From Dethiosulfovibrio faecalis (GTDB lineage Bacteria; Synergistota; Synergistia; Synergistales; Dethiosulfovibrionaceae), in the NCBI RefSeq assembly GCF_021568795.1, contig NZ_JAKGUE010000007.1, positions 1-64,000 of the forward strand: 64,000 nucleotides of DNA, in the 5' to 3' direction. Position 1 is the first letter of the stretch, and every line of letters begins with the position of its first letter. Below the pieces are notes generated by a model, which searched no databases, was not told the origin of the DNA, and saw only the letters and a list, made by a program, of their open reading frames with translations. Positions 44,640-53,341 of this stretch are shown here, piece by piece. The translations under genes and the position numbers were made by a program.

Positions 44640-45620
44640 TTGGCGAATGGACCGGAGATAGGCATAAGAAGACTGGAAGAGAGCTCGGCCGGAGAGGTTC
44701 CGAAGCTCTACAGGGCCATATACGGCGACGATTTCCCGGCACCGGTGGTCTACGATTCCGAGGCGATTCTCAAGGCCGACAGAGAGGGCGACCAGGTTAC
44801 CTTGCTGGCCTTTTCCGGAGACCGGGTGATCGGGCAGGCCGTCGCGTCCAGATCCGCGTGGAATCCCGGCCTCTACGAGCTCATGGGGCTCATGGTTCTG
44901 CCTGAGTTCAGGTCCTCTCCTGCGGCTTCTATGTTGGCGAAGGCCATCACAGACGAGGTTTTGCCCTCTCTGGGATGGGAGGCCCGCTACACCGAGAGCA
45001 CAACGGCCCACGACCGTTCCCAGAGGATCGACCTTCGAATGGGGCACCGTCATTGCGCTTTGGCTCTGAACCTCCTTCCCGGAGTGGCCTACGGTCACGA
45101 CGAGCTGTTCTCCGTCTCCGGCAGGGTGAGCTGTGTCATGAGTTTCATGGAGAGACCGGGGCTGTCTCCCTTGGATACCTGGCTGCCGAGTCGGTATGAA
45201 TCGGCCCTCCTGGCCCTGTCGGAGGGGTTCCCAAGAGAGTTTCGAAGAGGCGAAACGCCTCCGGGCAAAGATGCCTCCTTGAAGTTCATCGTGTTTCCCG
45301 TGGCCGGAGTGGCCTATGTCACCGTGACCGATTTGGGCGAAAATCTGGCCGACACGATGGAAGAATCTCTGGCGAAACTGGGAATCCTCGATACGATAAT
45401 GTTGCAGATGCCCCTACTTCCGGGCATAGATCGATCCGTGGAGGTCGTCCGGGAGATGGGATTTCGCCTGGGAGGATATCTTCCCCGTTGGTTTCAGGGG
45501 GCGGACGGCCTCTTGCTTCAGAGAACCGGCGAGCCTCTGTGGGAGGAGATAAAGCTGCTCCCACCGCGGGGCACGATGCTGATGGATCTGGTCAGATCCG
45601 ACCGGGAGGGATCGCTTTGA
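44640..45620 (+). CDS. GNAT-like acetyltransferase, two-part
   Basis: A 326-residue protein. The first 150 residues look like a GNAT domain (IRRLEESSAGEVPKLYRAIYG, LLAFSGDRVIGQAVAS, then LMGLMVLPEFRSSPAASMLAK, where the acyl-CoA loop is expected). The second half may be a degenerate repeat ending MGFRLGGYLPRWFQGADGLLLQ. TTG 44640 is preferred because GAGGAGG lies 8 bases ahead. It overlaps the next gene by 4 bases (TTGA). The substrate is unknown. A role in acylating a product of the neighbouring aminotransferase is only a guess. Confidence 0.65.
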   Translation: MANGPEIGIRRLEESSAGEVPKLYRAIYGDDFPAPVVYDSEAILKADREGDQVTLLAFSGDRVIGQAVASRSAWNPGLYELMGLMVLPEFRSSPAASMLAKAITDEVLPSLGWEARYTESTTAHDRSQRIDLRMGHRHCALALNLLPGVAYGHDELFSVSGRVSCVMSFMERPGLSPLDTWLPSRYESALLALSEGFPREFRRGETPPGKDASLKFIVFPVAGVAYVTVTDLGENLADTMEESLAKLGILDTIMLQMPLLPGIDRSVEVVREMGFRLGGYLPRWFQGADGLLLQRTGEPLWEEIKLLPPRGTMLMDLVRSDREGSL

Positions 45621-46699
45621 TAGGCACTTTCTGTTCCGCCGGAGCGGTGGTCACGGTCACGGCTGAGATACTTTCCCGATACTCCTACAGACACCGTTAC
45701 GGCATCCCCTACAGGCCCAGAATCTACGGCGATTACAGATACAGGGAGTTCGTAGTGAAGGACGACGGCCCCATGGACAGCAGGCTTCTCAGGGGTTACC
45801 GTTCCCGCTGCGTCTCCATAAATCGGTGGGGCCTGAGAGGGCCCGAACCCCTCGAGGGCAGAAAAAGACTGGTCGTAATAGGAGAATCGGAGATCTTCGG
45901 GGTGAAGCTCTCCCGGGAGGACATGGTCTGGCGCAGGGTGCTGCAGGATTCGCTGGACCGGAGTCGTCCGGGACGGTGGGAGGTGATAAACGGCGGCCAT
46001 CCGGGCTACTCGTCGGAGCAGCATCGGCTGCTGTGGGATGGCGAGCTGATGGAGTCGGTTCGGCCGGACGTGGTATTGTTGCGCTTTGGAGGCAACGATC
46101 TGTCCATGGCCTACGCCATGGGGCACAGGTGGAACAGGGAAAGTCGTTGGCCCCTGAAGTTTTTATGGGGCATGAACTCCGTCCAGACCCCTCTTCAGAT
46201 TGCCATGATGCACAGCTGCCTATACTATCAGGGAAAAGGACGGGATTTCTACAGGAGGGCCTTTGGGGACGTCCTCAAGACCTTTTCCGAGGAAAAACGG
46301 AACGAGGCTCTGGAGGTGGTCATGGACAACCACCGGAAAATCCTGAAAATCGCCGAGGCATCGGGAGCCAAGGTGGCGGTCCTATCCGCAGCAGGATTGG
46401 AGCAGTGTCTCAGGGACGGAGAGGACAAGGGCCCTCTCGACGCCCTAAACGAAAACTGGAGGGCCTTCTCCGAGGGCTACGGCCCCACCCTGGACATGTG
46501 CCAGGATCTTTTGAGGGACGATTTTTGTTCCGATATGGGGATTCCCTTTCTGGACCTGAGGGAGTATCTTTCTCGGAGGGAGGATCTGGGAACGCTTTAT
46601 TTCGACGGGGTCCACTGGAACGACAGAGGACATACCGCCGTAGCGGAATACATGGAAAAGGTCCTGGAAGACCTGGGATGGCTCGACCCGGACCGTTGA
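45617..46699 (+). CDS. SGNH/GDSL-type hydrolase-like protein
   Basis: A 360-residue protein. SGNH blocks can be seen: RLVVIGESEIFGV (Ser91), INGGHPGYSS, LRFGGNDLS and DGVHWNDRGH (Asp330, His333). Members are esterases, lipases or O-acyltransferase-like enzymes. The first 20 residues are weakly hydrophobic (IGTFCSAGAVVTVTAEIL), perhaps a membrane anchor. TTG 45617 is chosen for GGGAGGG 6 bases ahead and the TTGA overlap with the gene before; an upstream in-frame extension lies wholly inside that gene. An acyl carrier protein gene follows, so an acyl-ester reaction is plausible. Confidence 0.78.
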   Translation: MIGTFCSAGAVVTVTAEILSRYSYRHRYGIPYRPRIYGDYRYREFVVKDDGPMDSRLLRGYRSRCVSINRWGLRGPEPLEGRKRLVVIGESEIFGVKLSREDMVWRRVLQDSLDRSRPGRWEVINGGHPGYSSEQHRLLWDGELMESVRPDVVLLRFGGNDLSMAYAMGHRWNRESRWPLKFLWGMNSVQTPLQIAMMHSCLYYQGKGRDFYRRAFGDVLKTFSEEKRNEALEVVMDNHRKILKIAEASGAKVAVLSAAGLEQCLRDGEDKGPLDALNENWRAFSEGYGPTLDMCQDLLRDDFCSDMGIPFLDLREYLSRREDLGTLYFDGVHWNDRGHTAVAEYMEKVLEDLGWLDPDR

Positions 46700-46718
46700 A
46701 TTAAGGAGGAAAAAAGAG

Positions 46719-46955
46719 ATGAGCAGAGCGGATATAGAGCTTAAGGTGCGTCAGGCCGTGGCCACCGAGCTGGGCATATCGATGGAGGACGTACCGGCAG
46801 ACGGCGATTTGGAGGCCCTCGGTGCCGATTCGATGAACGTGGTGGACATAGTGATGGAGCTGGAGGACGCCTACGGCCTCGAGGTTCCCGAGGAGGCCAT
46901 GGAGGCTGTCAAGCTCGTGTCGGACCTCACCAACTACGTCGCCGCCAGGGTTTAG
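46719..46955 (+). CDS. acyl carrier protein
   Basis: A 78-residue acidic helical protein with the phosphopantetheine site GADSMN (Ser38). The frame around it (DLEALGADSMNVVDIVMELEDAYGLEVPEE) is that of fatty-acid-type carrier proteins, with DSM in place of the usual DSL. GGAGGAAA lies before the ATG. No ketosynthase, malonyltransferase or other fatty-acid gene is nearby. It stands between an SGNH hydrolase gene and a molybdenum hydroxylase gene, 19 and 4 bases away, so it probably serves a dedicated pathway. Confidence 0.92.
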   Translation: MSRADIELKVRQAVATELGISMEDVPADGDLEALGADSMNVVDIVMELEDAYGLEVPEEAMEAVKLVSDLTNYVAARV

Positions 46956-46959
46956 TGAT

Positions 46960-49263
46960 ATGAGAGGCCCCTTGGTCGCCGGGATCTCGGTGCCCAGGAT
47001 CGAGGGTATGGCCAAGGTTCGCGGCGAGGAACGCTACGCCTCGGATATAACCGGTCCTGGAATCCTCTGGGCGGTAGCCCGCCGTGCCGGAATTCCCTCG
47101 GGGATACTGCGGTCCCTGGGGGACGAGCCGGTCTCGATGGACGGGGTCGTCGCAGTCTGTAAGGCCGACTCTATAGAGGGAGAGAATCTCCTGGGGGTAT
47201 TGGAGCCGGATCAGCCGGTCCTGGTCCCTCTAGGAGGCAGGATAAGATATCGCGGAGATCCCGTGGCCGTGGTCGTCGCCGACACCAGGGAGAGGGCCGA
47301 GGCGGCCGCCAGGGCCTTGACCGTGGAGATAGACCCCCTTCCGGCGGTATTCGATCCTCCGGAGGCCCTGTCTCCGGATGCTCCCTTGCTCTATCCCGAC
47401 AGAGAGGGCGGCAATCTCCTGGTGTCGGGATGGGTCAGAAGAGGAGACGCCAAATCGGTGTTGGAGGACTGCGATCTGGTGGAGGAGGACGTCTTTCGTT
47501 TCCCAATGCAGGAGCACGCCTATCTGGAGACCGAGTCGGGGGTGGCCCTCTACGATGGAGAAAATCTGGAGATGGAGGTGTCCACCCAGAATCCCTGGAG
47601 GGACAGGGACGAGCTGTCCAGGGCGCTCGGCCTTCCCCGAGAGAGGATAAGGGTCAAGGCCCCCTGCCTGGGAGGCGGCTTCGGCGGGAAGGACGGAGTG
47701 GTTATCCAGGGGATTCTCGGTGCCGCCGCCATGGCCTGTCCGGGGCGGACGGTGAAGATGGTCTTCTCCCGGGAGGAAAGCTTCCTCTGCTCTCCCAAGA
47801 GGCACTCTTCCGTGACCGAGATGACCTTGGGCTGCTCCTCCGACGGATTTCTCAGGGCAATAAGATGCCGCTTCACCCTGGACTCGGGGGCCTACGCGTC
47901 CATGTCCGTTCCGGTGCTCACCAACGGTCTGGATCACTGCTGCGGTGCCTACCGGTTCGAGGCTGTTGAACTGGAGGGGCGGGCGGTCTACACCAACAAC
48001 CCCTTCGGAGGGGCCTTTCGAGCCTTCGGTGCCCCTCAGGTGATGGGAGCACTGGAGCAGCTGGTGGACCGTCTAGCCAAGAGGCTCGGAATGGATCCTC
48101 TGGAGTTTCGCAAAAAGAACGGCCTGGTCCGGGGAGATATGAACGGCTCCGGCGTGGTCCTCACATCCACGGTTGGGGCCGTCCCCTGTCTGGACCGAGC
48201 TCTGGAACAGGAGATATGGACCTCCAGGGAAGAATGGCGAAACTCCGCACCGGAGGGCAAGGCCCGTTCCACCGGGGCTGCCCTGATATGCCACGGTCAG
48301 GGTTTCGGCCCGGGAATACCGGATTTCGCCAACGCCAGAATAGAGCTGACCGAGGAGGGGCGTTTCAGGCTCTACTCGGGGATACCCGACATGGGGCAGG
48401 GCAACGGTTCCACCTACGTCCACCTCGCCGGAGAACCTCTGTGTCAGGAGCGGGATAGATTCGATCTCGTCCAGCCCGACACGGACAGGAGCCTCCGCTC
48501 CGGCCCAGCTGCGGCCAGCCGCACCACCTACATATACGGCAGGGCCCTCCTAGCCGCGGTGGACGAGCTGAAGAGGCGCATGTACGTGAAGGCCGGAATG
48601 GTTCTCGGAGCGAGGGAGGACGATCTCGTCCTGCTTCCCGGCAGGATGAGGTGTATATCCTCCGGAAGGGAGCTGCCCTTGGAGGTCCTCGCAGGTTTCA
48701 TGGAGCTTCCGGAAAGATGCTCCGTGGCGGGGAGCCTGGCTCCGGTCTCCTTTCCTGGGCCGGAGACGGACTATGGTCCGAAAAACTCCGGGTTTCCTCA
48801 CTGCATCTTCTCCTGGGCGGTGCACGTCGCCAGGGTCGAGGTGGATCTCTTCACCGGTCAGGTGTCGGTTCCCCGTTATCTGGCGGTCACGGAGGCGGGG
48901 CGGGTGGTGAACCCTCAGATGTACCGTCAGCAGGTAGAGGGCGGCGTAGCCCAGGGACTGGGATACGCTCTTTTCGAGGATTTTTCCGTCAAGAACGGCG
49001 AGGTCGTTTCGAAAGACCTCTCCACCTATATAATACCCACCTCCATGGACCTTCCCGAGGTGGAATGCCTGGCTGTGGAGCTGGACGAGCCCTCCGGGCC
49101 GAAGGGGCTGAAGGGGTTGGGAGAGCTCCCTCTGATAGGGCCTCTGCCTGCGGTGGCGAACGGTCTGGCCAATATATGCGGTCCTCTGACAGCCTCTCCC
49201 TTCACCGCCGAGAGGGTGTTTTTCTCTTTGTCCGGAGGTGCGAGAGATGAAGGTAGAGTTTAA
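46960..49263 (+). CDS. xanthine dehydrogenase family, molybdopterin-binding large subunit
   Basis: A 767-residue molybdenum hydroxylase subunit. Motifs: GMAKVRGEERYASDI at the start, CLGGGFGGKDG, GGAFRAFGAPQ, GMGQG-like GIPDMGQGN, and the catalytic Glu in KGLGELPLIG near the end. Enzymes of this family hydroxylate purines, aldehydes, nicotinate or other N-heterocycles with water as oxygen source. The substrate is not readable here, and the operon is unlike purine operons. The ATG is 4 bases after the acyl carrier protein stop. The 3' end overlaps the iron-sulfur subunit by 17 bases. Confidence 0.92.
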   Translation: MRGPLVAGISVPRIEGMAKVRGEERYASDITGPGILWAVARRAGIPSGILRSLGDEPVSMDGVVAVCKADSIEGENLLGVLEPDQPVLVPLGGRIRYRGDPVAVVVADTRERAEAAARALTVEIDPLPAVFDPPEALSPDAPLLYPDREGGNLLVSGWVRRGDAKSVLEDCDLVEEDVFRFPMQEHAYLETESGVALYDGENLEMEVSTQNPWRDRDELSRALGLPRERIRVKAPCLGGGFGGKDGVVIQGILGAAAMACPGRTVKMVFSREESFLCSPKRHSSVTEMTLGCSSDGFLRAIRCRFTLDSGAYASMSVPVLTNGLDHCCGAYRFEAVELEGRAVYTNNPFGGAFRAFGAPQVMGALEQLVDRLAKRLGMDPLEFRKKNGLVRGDMNGSGVVLTSTVGAVPCLDRALEQEIWTSREEWRNSAPEGKARSTGAALICHGQGFGPGIPDFANARIELTEEGRFRLYSGIPDMGQGNGSTYVHLAGEPLCQERDRFDLVQPDTDRSLRSGPAAASRTTYIYGRALLAAVDELKRRMYVKAGMVLGAREDDLVLLPGRMRCISSGRELPLEVLAGFMELPERCSVAGSLAPVSFPGPETDYGPKNSGFPHCIFSWAVHVARVEVDLFTGQVSVPRYLAVTEAGRVVNPQMYRQQVEGGVAQGLGYALFEDFSVKNGEVVSKDLSTYIIPTSMDLPEVECLAVELDEPSGPKGLKGLGELPLIGPLPAVANGLANICGPLTASPFTAERVFFSLSGGARDEGRV

Positions 49264-49720
49264 CCTGAACGGAGAGGACCTCTCCATGGAGCTGTCCGGG
49301 GACGAAAGAGTTCTGGATATCCTGAGGGACAGGGTTGGGATTCCGTCCTGTCGGGAGGGGTGCGGAACAGGAGAGTGTGGAGCCTGTACCGTTCTGGTGG
49401 ACGGGGAGAGTCGTCTGTCCTGTCTCATGGTCTCCGCTCAGCTGGACGGGAAAACCGTCACCACAGTGGAGGGGATCAGGGACCTTCCCAGATGGGCTCC
49501 CCTTTTCGAGTCCTTCGATCGTCTGGGAGCGGTCCAGTGCGGCTACTGCACTCCCGGCATGGTGCTGGCCGCCGTCGACCTTCTGACCAGGAACCCCGAT
49601 CCCTCCAGGGACGAGGTCAGGATCGCCCTGAGCGGCAACATCTGTCGCTGCACCGGCTACAGGGCCATAGTCGACGCCGTCATGGAGGGGGCCGAGATAA
49701 TGAGGGGGCTCTCGCTGTGA
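49247..49720 (+). CDS. xanthine dehydrogenase family, [2Fe-2S] subunit
   Basis: A 157-residue electron-transfer subunit with two [2Fe-2S] clusters. Cysteines of the plant-ferredoxin type cluster are in CREGCGTGECGACTVLV and SRLSC, and of the helical cluster in CGYCTPGM and NICRCTGY. ATG 49247 has GGAGG 9 bases ahead and is preferred over GTG 49238. It overlaps the large-subunit gene by 17 bases and the FAD-subunit gene by 4. Length is normal. Confidence 0.95.
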   Translation: MKVEFNLNGEDLSMELSGDERVLDILRDRVGIPSCREGCGTGECGACTVLVDGESRLSCLMVSAQLDGKTVTTVEGIRDLPRWAPLFESFDRLGAVQCGYCTPGMVLAAVDLLTRNPDPSRDEVRIALSGNICRCTGYRAIVDAVMEGAEIMRGLSL

Positions 49721-50562
49721 CGGTCTACAGCCCGATCACCGTCGGAGAGGCCCTGGAACGTCTGTCCGGAGGGGCTGTCCCCATGGCGGGAGGCACGGAC
49801 CTTTCGGTAAGGCTTCGATCCTCGGAAAAACGTCCCGATCTTGTCCTGCTCGACCGGATAGAGAGCATGAAATGGGTCTCTCTCAGGGGAGACTATCTGG
49901 TCCTAGGGGCCTGTGCCACCTGGCAGAGGGTGATCGACAGTCCTCTCATAGCCGTTGAGGTTCCCCTGTTGGCCATGGCCGCCTCCTCCGTGGGAGGTCC
50001 GGCCCTGCGTCACATGGGGACGGTGGGGGGAAATATATGTACGGCCTCTCCCGGGGCGGACGGACTCTGTTCCCTCTGGGCCCTGGGGGCGGAGGTGTGT
50101 ATAAGGTCGCTAGACTCGACCAGATCCTTACCTATAGACGACTTCATACTTGGACCGGGAAAGACCGTACTGGAGCCGGGGGAGCTCCTGACGGAGATAC
50201 TTATTCCCCTGAGGACCGGCTGGCGTCCTTTTTTTCGAAAAGACGGCCTGCGCAGGGCCATGGCCATCTCTGTGGGGTCCTGTGCGGCAATTTGGAGGCC
50301 TTCGGAGGACGGAGGATCGGTGGAGGAGATACGGATGGTCCTGGGCTCCATGGGGCCGGTCCCGATCAGGTCCCTCCGGGCCGAGGCCGCCATGGCCGGA
50401 GCTAGCCTTTTCGACGAGGGGGCTTTCCGGTCGGCGGGAGACGCTCTCGGCCTGGAGGTAAAACCCATAGACGATATCCGGGCGTCCAGGGCCTATCGAG
50501 TGGAGCTGGCGAGGAACTATCCTACGATCTTCAGGTCGTCCGTCGTCGCGGCCGATGTATAA
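49717..50562 (+). CDS. xanthine dehydrogenase family, FAD-binding subunit
   Basis: A 281-residue FAD-domain protein. FAD-contact motifs are PMAGGTDLSVRLR and TVGGNICTASPGAD. The C-terminal part matches the CO dehydrogenase flavoprotein C-terminal domain. GTG 49717 overlaps the stop of the iron-sulfur subunit (GTGA). With the two genes before it, it completes a three-subunit L-S-M enzyme. The order large, small, medium is one of several known layouts. Confidence 0.93.
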   Translation: MTVYSPITVGEALERLSGGAVPMAGGTDLSVRLRSSEKRPDLVLLDRIESMKWVSLRGDYLVLGACATWQRVIDSPLIAVEVPLLAMAASSVGGPALRHMGTVGGNICTASPGADGLCSLWALGAEVCIRSLDSTRSLPIDDFILGPGKTVLEPGELLTEILIPLRTGWRPFFRKDGLRRAMAISVGSCAAIWRPSEDGGSVEEIRMVLGSMGPVPIRSLRAEAAMAGASLFDEGAFRSAGDALGLEVKPIDDIRASRAYRVELARNYPTIFRSSVVAADV

Positions 50563-50584
50563 TCCTCGTCGGGAGGGATTTCAT

Positions 50585-52285
50585 ATGACGTTGAACTTTT
50601 CGGTTGATCGAGACTCCTTGGTGGAGGCTGTCTGGGACGAGATAACCGAGGGAATTACCCTGACCGACCGGTCCGGGACCATCCTGGCGGTCAACAGGGC
50701 TTTCTCTGCCATAACCGGCTACGGGGCCTCCGAGGCGGTGGGTCGGAACCCCAGGATATTGAAGTCCCAGCATCACGACGATTTTTTCTACAGGGATATG
50801 TGGCGGTCCATAAAGGACGAAGGACGATGGGAAGGGGAGATCTGGAACCGTCGCAAGGACGGAGAGATCTACCCCGAGTGGCTCTCCATAAAGAGGCTTT
50901 ACGGCTCGGACGGCTCCGTATATTACATGGCGGTCTTCTCCGATCTGTCCAGGATGAAGTCGATGAAGGAGGGCAAGTCCTTTCACGGCGCCAAGGACAT
51001 CCTGACCGGTCTGCCCGATCGTTTCGTCCTTATGGAGCGGCTCTCTTCGTCGTTGGTCCGGGGGAAGAGGCAGGGCGAATCGGTAGGGCTGATAGTGCTG
51101 AATCTGAACCGTTTCAAGGACGTCAACGACGGCTTCGGCTACTTAGTGGGCGACAAGGTCCTCAGGCATATAGGCGATCGTTTCCGGTCCATAGTGAATG
51201 ATCACGAGATGGTCGCCCGGGTCGGCAGCGACGAGTTCGCCTTCGTTATACCTCAGAACGGAAGATCCGACAGGATACGAACGGTCCTGCGCTCGATCGG
51301 CGAGGTGTTCCAAAGGCCCATCTCCATCTCCGATGCGGAGCTCAATATATCGGTCAGCGTGGGGGTCAGCGTGTTCCCCGACGACGCTGCCAATGGAGAC
51401 GAGATGATACGAAACGCCGGATTGGCCATGCACAGGGTCAAGAGAGAGGCTCTACTTGGAGGCTATGCCCTGTACAACGACGAGATGGATCGCGACGCTC
51501 GCCGAAGGGCCGCCCTTGAACAGGAGATGAGGCTCGCCATGGATCGAGGCGAGTTCTTTTTGCAATATCAGCCCCAGGTTCTCATGGGAGGATCGGAGAT
51601 CGTAGGGGTGGAGGCCCTGGTGAGGTGGCGGAAGCCGGACGGAGAGGTGGTCTCTCCCGGAGAGTTTATCCCCCTGGCGGAGGAGACGGGAATAATGGTC
51701 CCTCTGGGGAGATGGATACTGGGGGAGGCCTGTCGTCAGGGGGTCCTCTGGGAGAGGGCGGGCTTTTACCTGAAGATGTCGGTGAACGTGTCGCCGGTGC
51801 AGATATACGGAGACGATCTCTGCGAAACCGTGGCCTCCGTCCTGAAGGAGACGGGATTTTCGGCGGAGCGGCTCACCCTTGAGATAACTGAAAATACCTT
51901 GAAGGACAACGGCGGCTATCTTCTCGACATCTTCGACAGAATAAAGGAGCTGGGCGTAAAGGTCGCCATAGACGATTTCGGAACGGGTTACTCCTCCTTC
52001 GACTTTATAAGGAACTTTCCCTTCTACGGTATAAAAATAGACCGCTCCTTCGTGCTGGATCTGGAGCGGTCTCCCAGAAGCGCCGCAGTGGCGAACTCGG
52101 TGATAGCGATGGCCCGTAATATGGCTAGGGCGGTCGTGATAGAGGGGGTCGAGACGAAAAGTCAGCTTTTCCATATAGGAGGCGAGAAGACCGATCTCAT
52201 AATTCAGGGTTTCGTCTACAGCCGTCCTCTGAACCCGGAGAATCTGCCGGAATTCGTAGAATCCCTCAGGCCTCCTGTCTCCTGA
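50585..52285 (+). CDS. PAS-GGDEF-EAL protein, predicted c-di-GMP phosphodiesterase
   Basis: About 566 residues. PAS domain about 10-125 (ITLTDRSGTILAVNRAFSAITGY). The GGDEF domain has GSDEF (214-218) in place of GGDEF, so cyclase activity is doubtful; it may bind GTP to tune the EAL part. The EAL domain looks active: VEALVRW (Glu343), NVSPVQ, EITEN, DDFGTGYSS, KIDRSF, EGVET. ATG 50585 has GGGAGGG ahead; ATG 50555 is upstream of that site. It begins 22 bases after the FAD subunit, so it may share its transcript. Its end overlaps the convergent DMT gene by 20 bases. Confidence 0.88.
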   Translation: MTLNFSVDRDSLVEAVWDEITEGITLTDRSGTILAVNRAFSAITGYGASEAVGRNPRILKSQHHDDFFYRDMWRSIKDEGRWEGEIWNRRKDGEIYPEWLSIKRLYGSDGSVYYMAVFSDLSRMKSMKEGKSFHGAKDILTGLPDRFVLMERLSSSLVRGKRQGESVGLIVLNLNRFKDVNDGFGYLVGDKVLRHIGDRFRSIVNDHEMVARVGSDEFAFVIPQNGRSDRIRTVLRSIGEVFQRPISISDAELNISVSVGVSVFPDDAANGDEMIRNAGLAMHRVKREALLGGYALYNDEMDRDARRRAALEQEMRLAMDRGEFFLQYQPQVLMGGSEIVGVEALVRWRKPDGEVVSPGEFIPLAEETGIMVPLGRWILGEACRQGVLWERAGFYLKMSVNVSPVQIYGDDLCETVASVLKETGFSAERLTLEITENTLKDNGGYLLDIFDRIKELGVKVAIDDFGTGYSSFDFIRNFPFYGIKIDRSFVLDLERSPRSAAVANSVIAMARNMARAVVIEGVETKSQLFHIGGEKTDLIIQGFVYSRPLNPENLPEFVESLRPPVS

Positions 52286-53174
52286 TCTTCTTAGACAGGC
52301 CTGACAGGTCCAGCTCGGTTAGTAGGATGGAGAAGAATATCAGGCCGCAGCCCATGGCGAGTCGGGACGTGAGGGGCTCGTCGAGAAAGACGATGCCGAC
52401 CGTCATGGCGAATACCGACTCCATTATGAGCAGTATGCTGGCGTGGGTGGACGACGTCAGCTGCTGCGATTTTATCTGTAGGGCGTAGGGAATCAAGGTA
52501 CACCCCACGACGAGATATGCCATCCAGCCCACTACCGCCGTAGATTGAATCTGGGGCATAGGCTCCCATATAAGGGCCCCTATGACGCAGGCCACGGCGC
52601 TCAAGGCGGTCTCCACCATGGTGAGGGTGAGGGCGTCGCTCTCCTGGGCCATCCTGTCTATAACCACCAGCTGAACAGCGAAGGCCAGGGCGCAGCCCAT
52701 GGTGAGAAGTTCTCCGAAGCCTATGGCTATATTGGCTCCGTCCAGGGTTATGGCCCCCATCCCCAAGAGGCATATGCCCGAGGCCACGAAGGCCTTGAAT
52801 CCCGGGCTTCTTCTGTCGGCAGCCCAGGTTATGAACGGGACCATCACGACGTAGCAGGCCGTTATGAAGGCCGATTTGCCCGTCGTGGTGTATTGAAGCC
52901 CTATTGTCTGGAGGGCCATGGCCACCAGCAGCAGAGAACCTATTATCCCTCCGACCTTGATATCTCTGGCTGTGAGTTTTTTCAGCCTCTTGGGAGACAG
53001 CCCCGCTATCAGCAGGAAACTGAAGGTGAACCTGAAGGCCAGAAGCCACAGAGGGCCCATGTATTTCATTACCTCTTTGGTGGCGGCGAAGGAAACTCCC
53101 CAAAGCAGCGCACAGGTTAGGATGCCCAGATCCCCTAGAGCCATCTTCTTCTTATCGTATATTCTCTCTGCCAT
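52266..53174 (-). CDS. DMT superfamily (EamA) transporter
   Basis: A 302-residue membrane protein with ten hydrophobic helices and two EamA repeats. Typical stretches are LTCALLWGVSFAATKEVMKY near the N-terminus and SVFAMTVGIVFLDEPLTSRLAMG in the second repeat. Family members export amino acids, nucleosides or other metabolites; the substrate is unknown. It is a single gene, convergent with the EAL protein and divergent from the RND genes. Confidence 0.88.
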   Translation of the reverse strand: MAERIYDKKKMALGDLGILTCALLWGVSFAATKEVMKYMGPLWLLAFRFTFSFLLIAGLSPKRLKKLTARDIKVGGIIGSLLLVAMALQTIGLQYTTTGKSAFITACYVVMVPFITWAADRRSPGFKAFVASGICLLGMGAITLDGANIAIGFGELLTMGCALAFAVQLVVIDRMAQESDALTLTMVETALSAVACVIGALIWEPMPQIQSTAVVGWMAYLVVGCTLIPYALQIKSQQLTSSTHASILLIMESVFAMTVGIVFLDEPLTSRLAMGCGLIFFSILLTELDLSGLSKKIRRQEA

Positions 53175-53341
53175 CTCCAGTCGGCGCGGACGCCGTTCCC
53201 TCCTTTTCTACTGCTGAACGGATACATCAAGTCAGGACACTGTATCACAAAATGACGAACTTTTGGACATCCTCTATGGTAAGATCGTCTTAATAGTGAC
53301 GACGGTCGATATACGGATTCATATTCCCGGGAGGTCAGAAA

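Noticed and set aside
45488-45616. A 43-codon N-terminal extension of the SGNH protein
   Set aside because: It lies wholly inside the GNAT gene; GGGAGGG and the TTGA overlap support the start at 45617.
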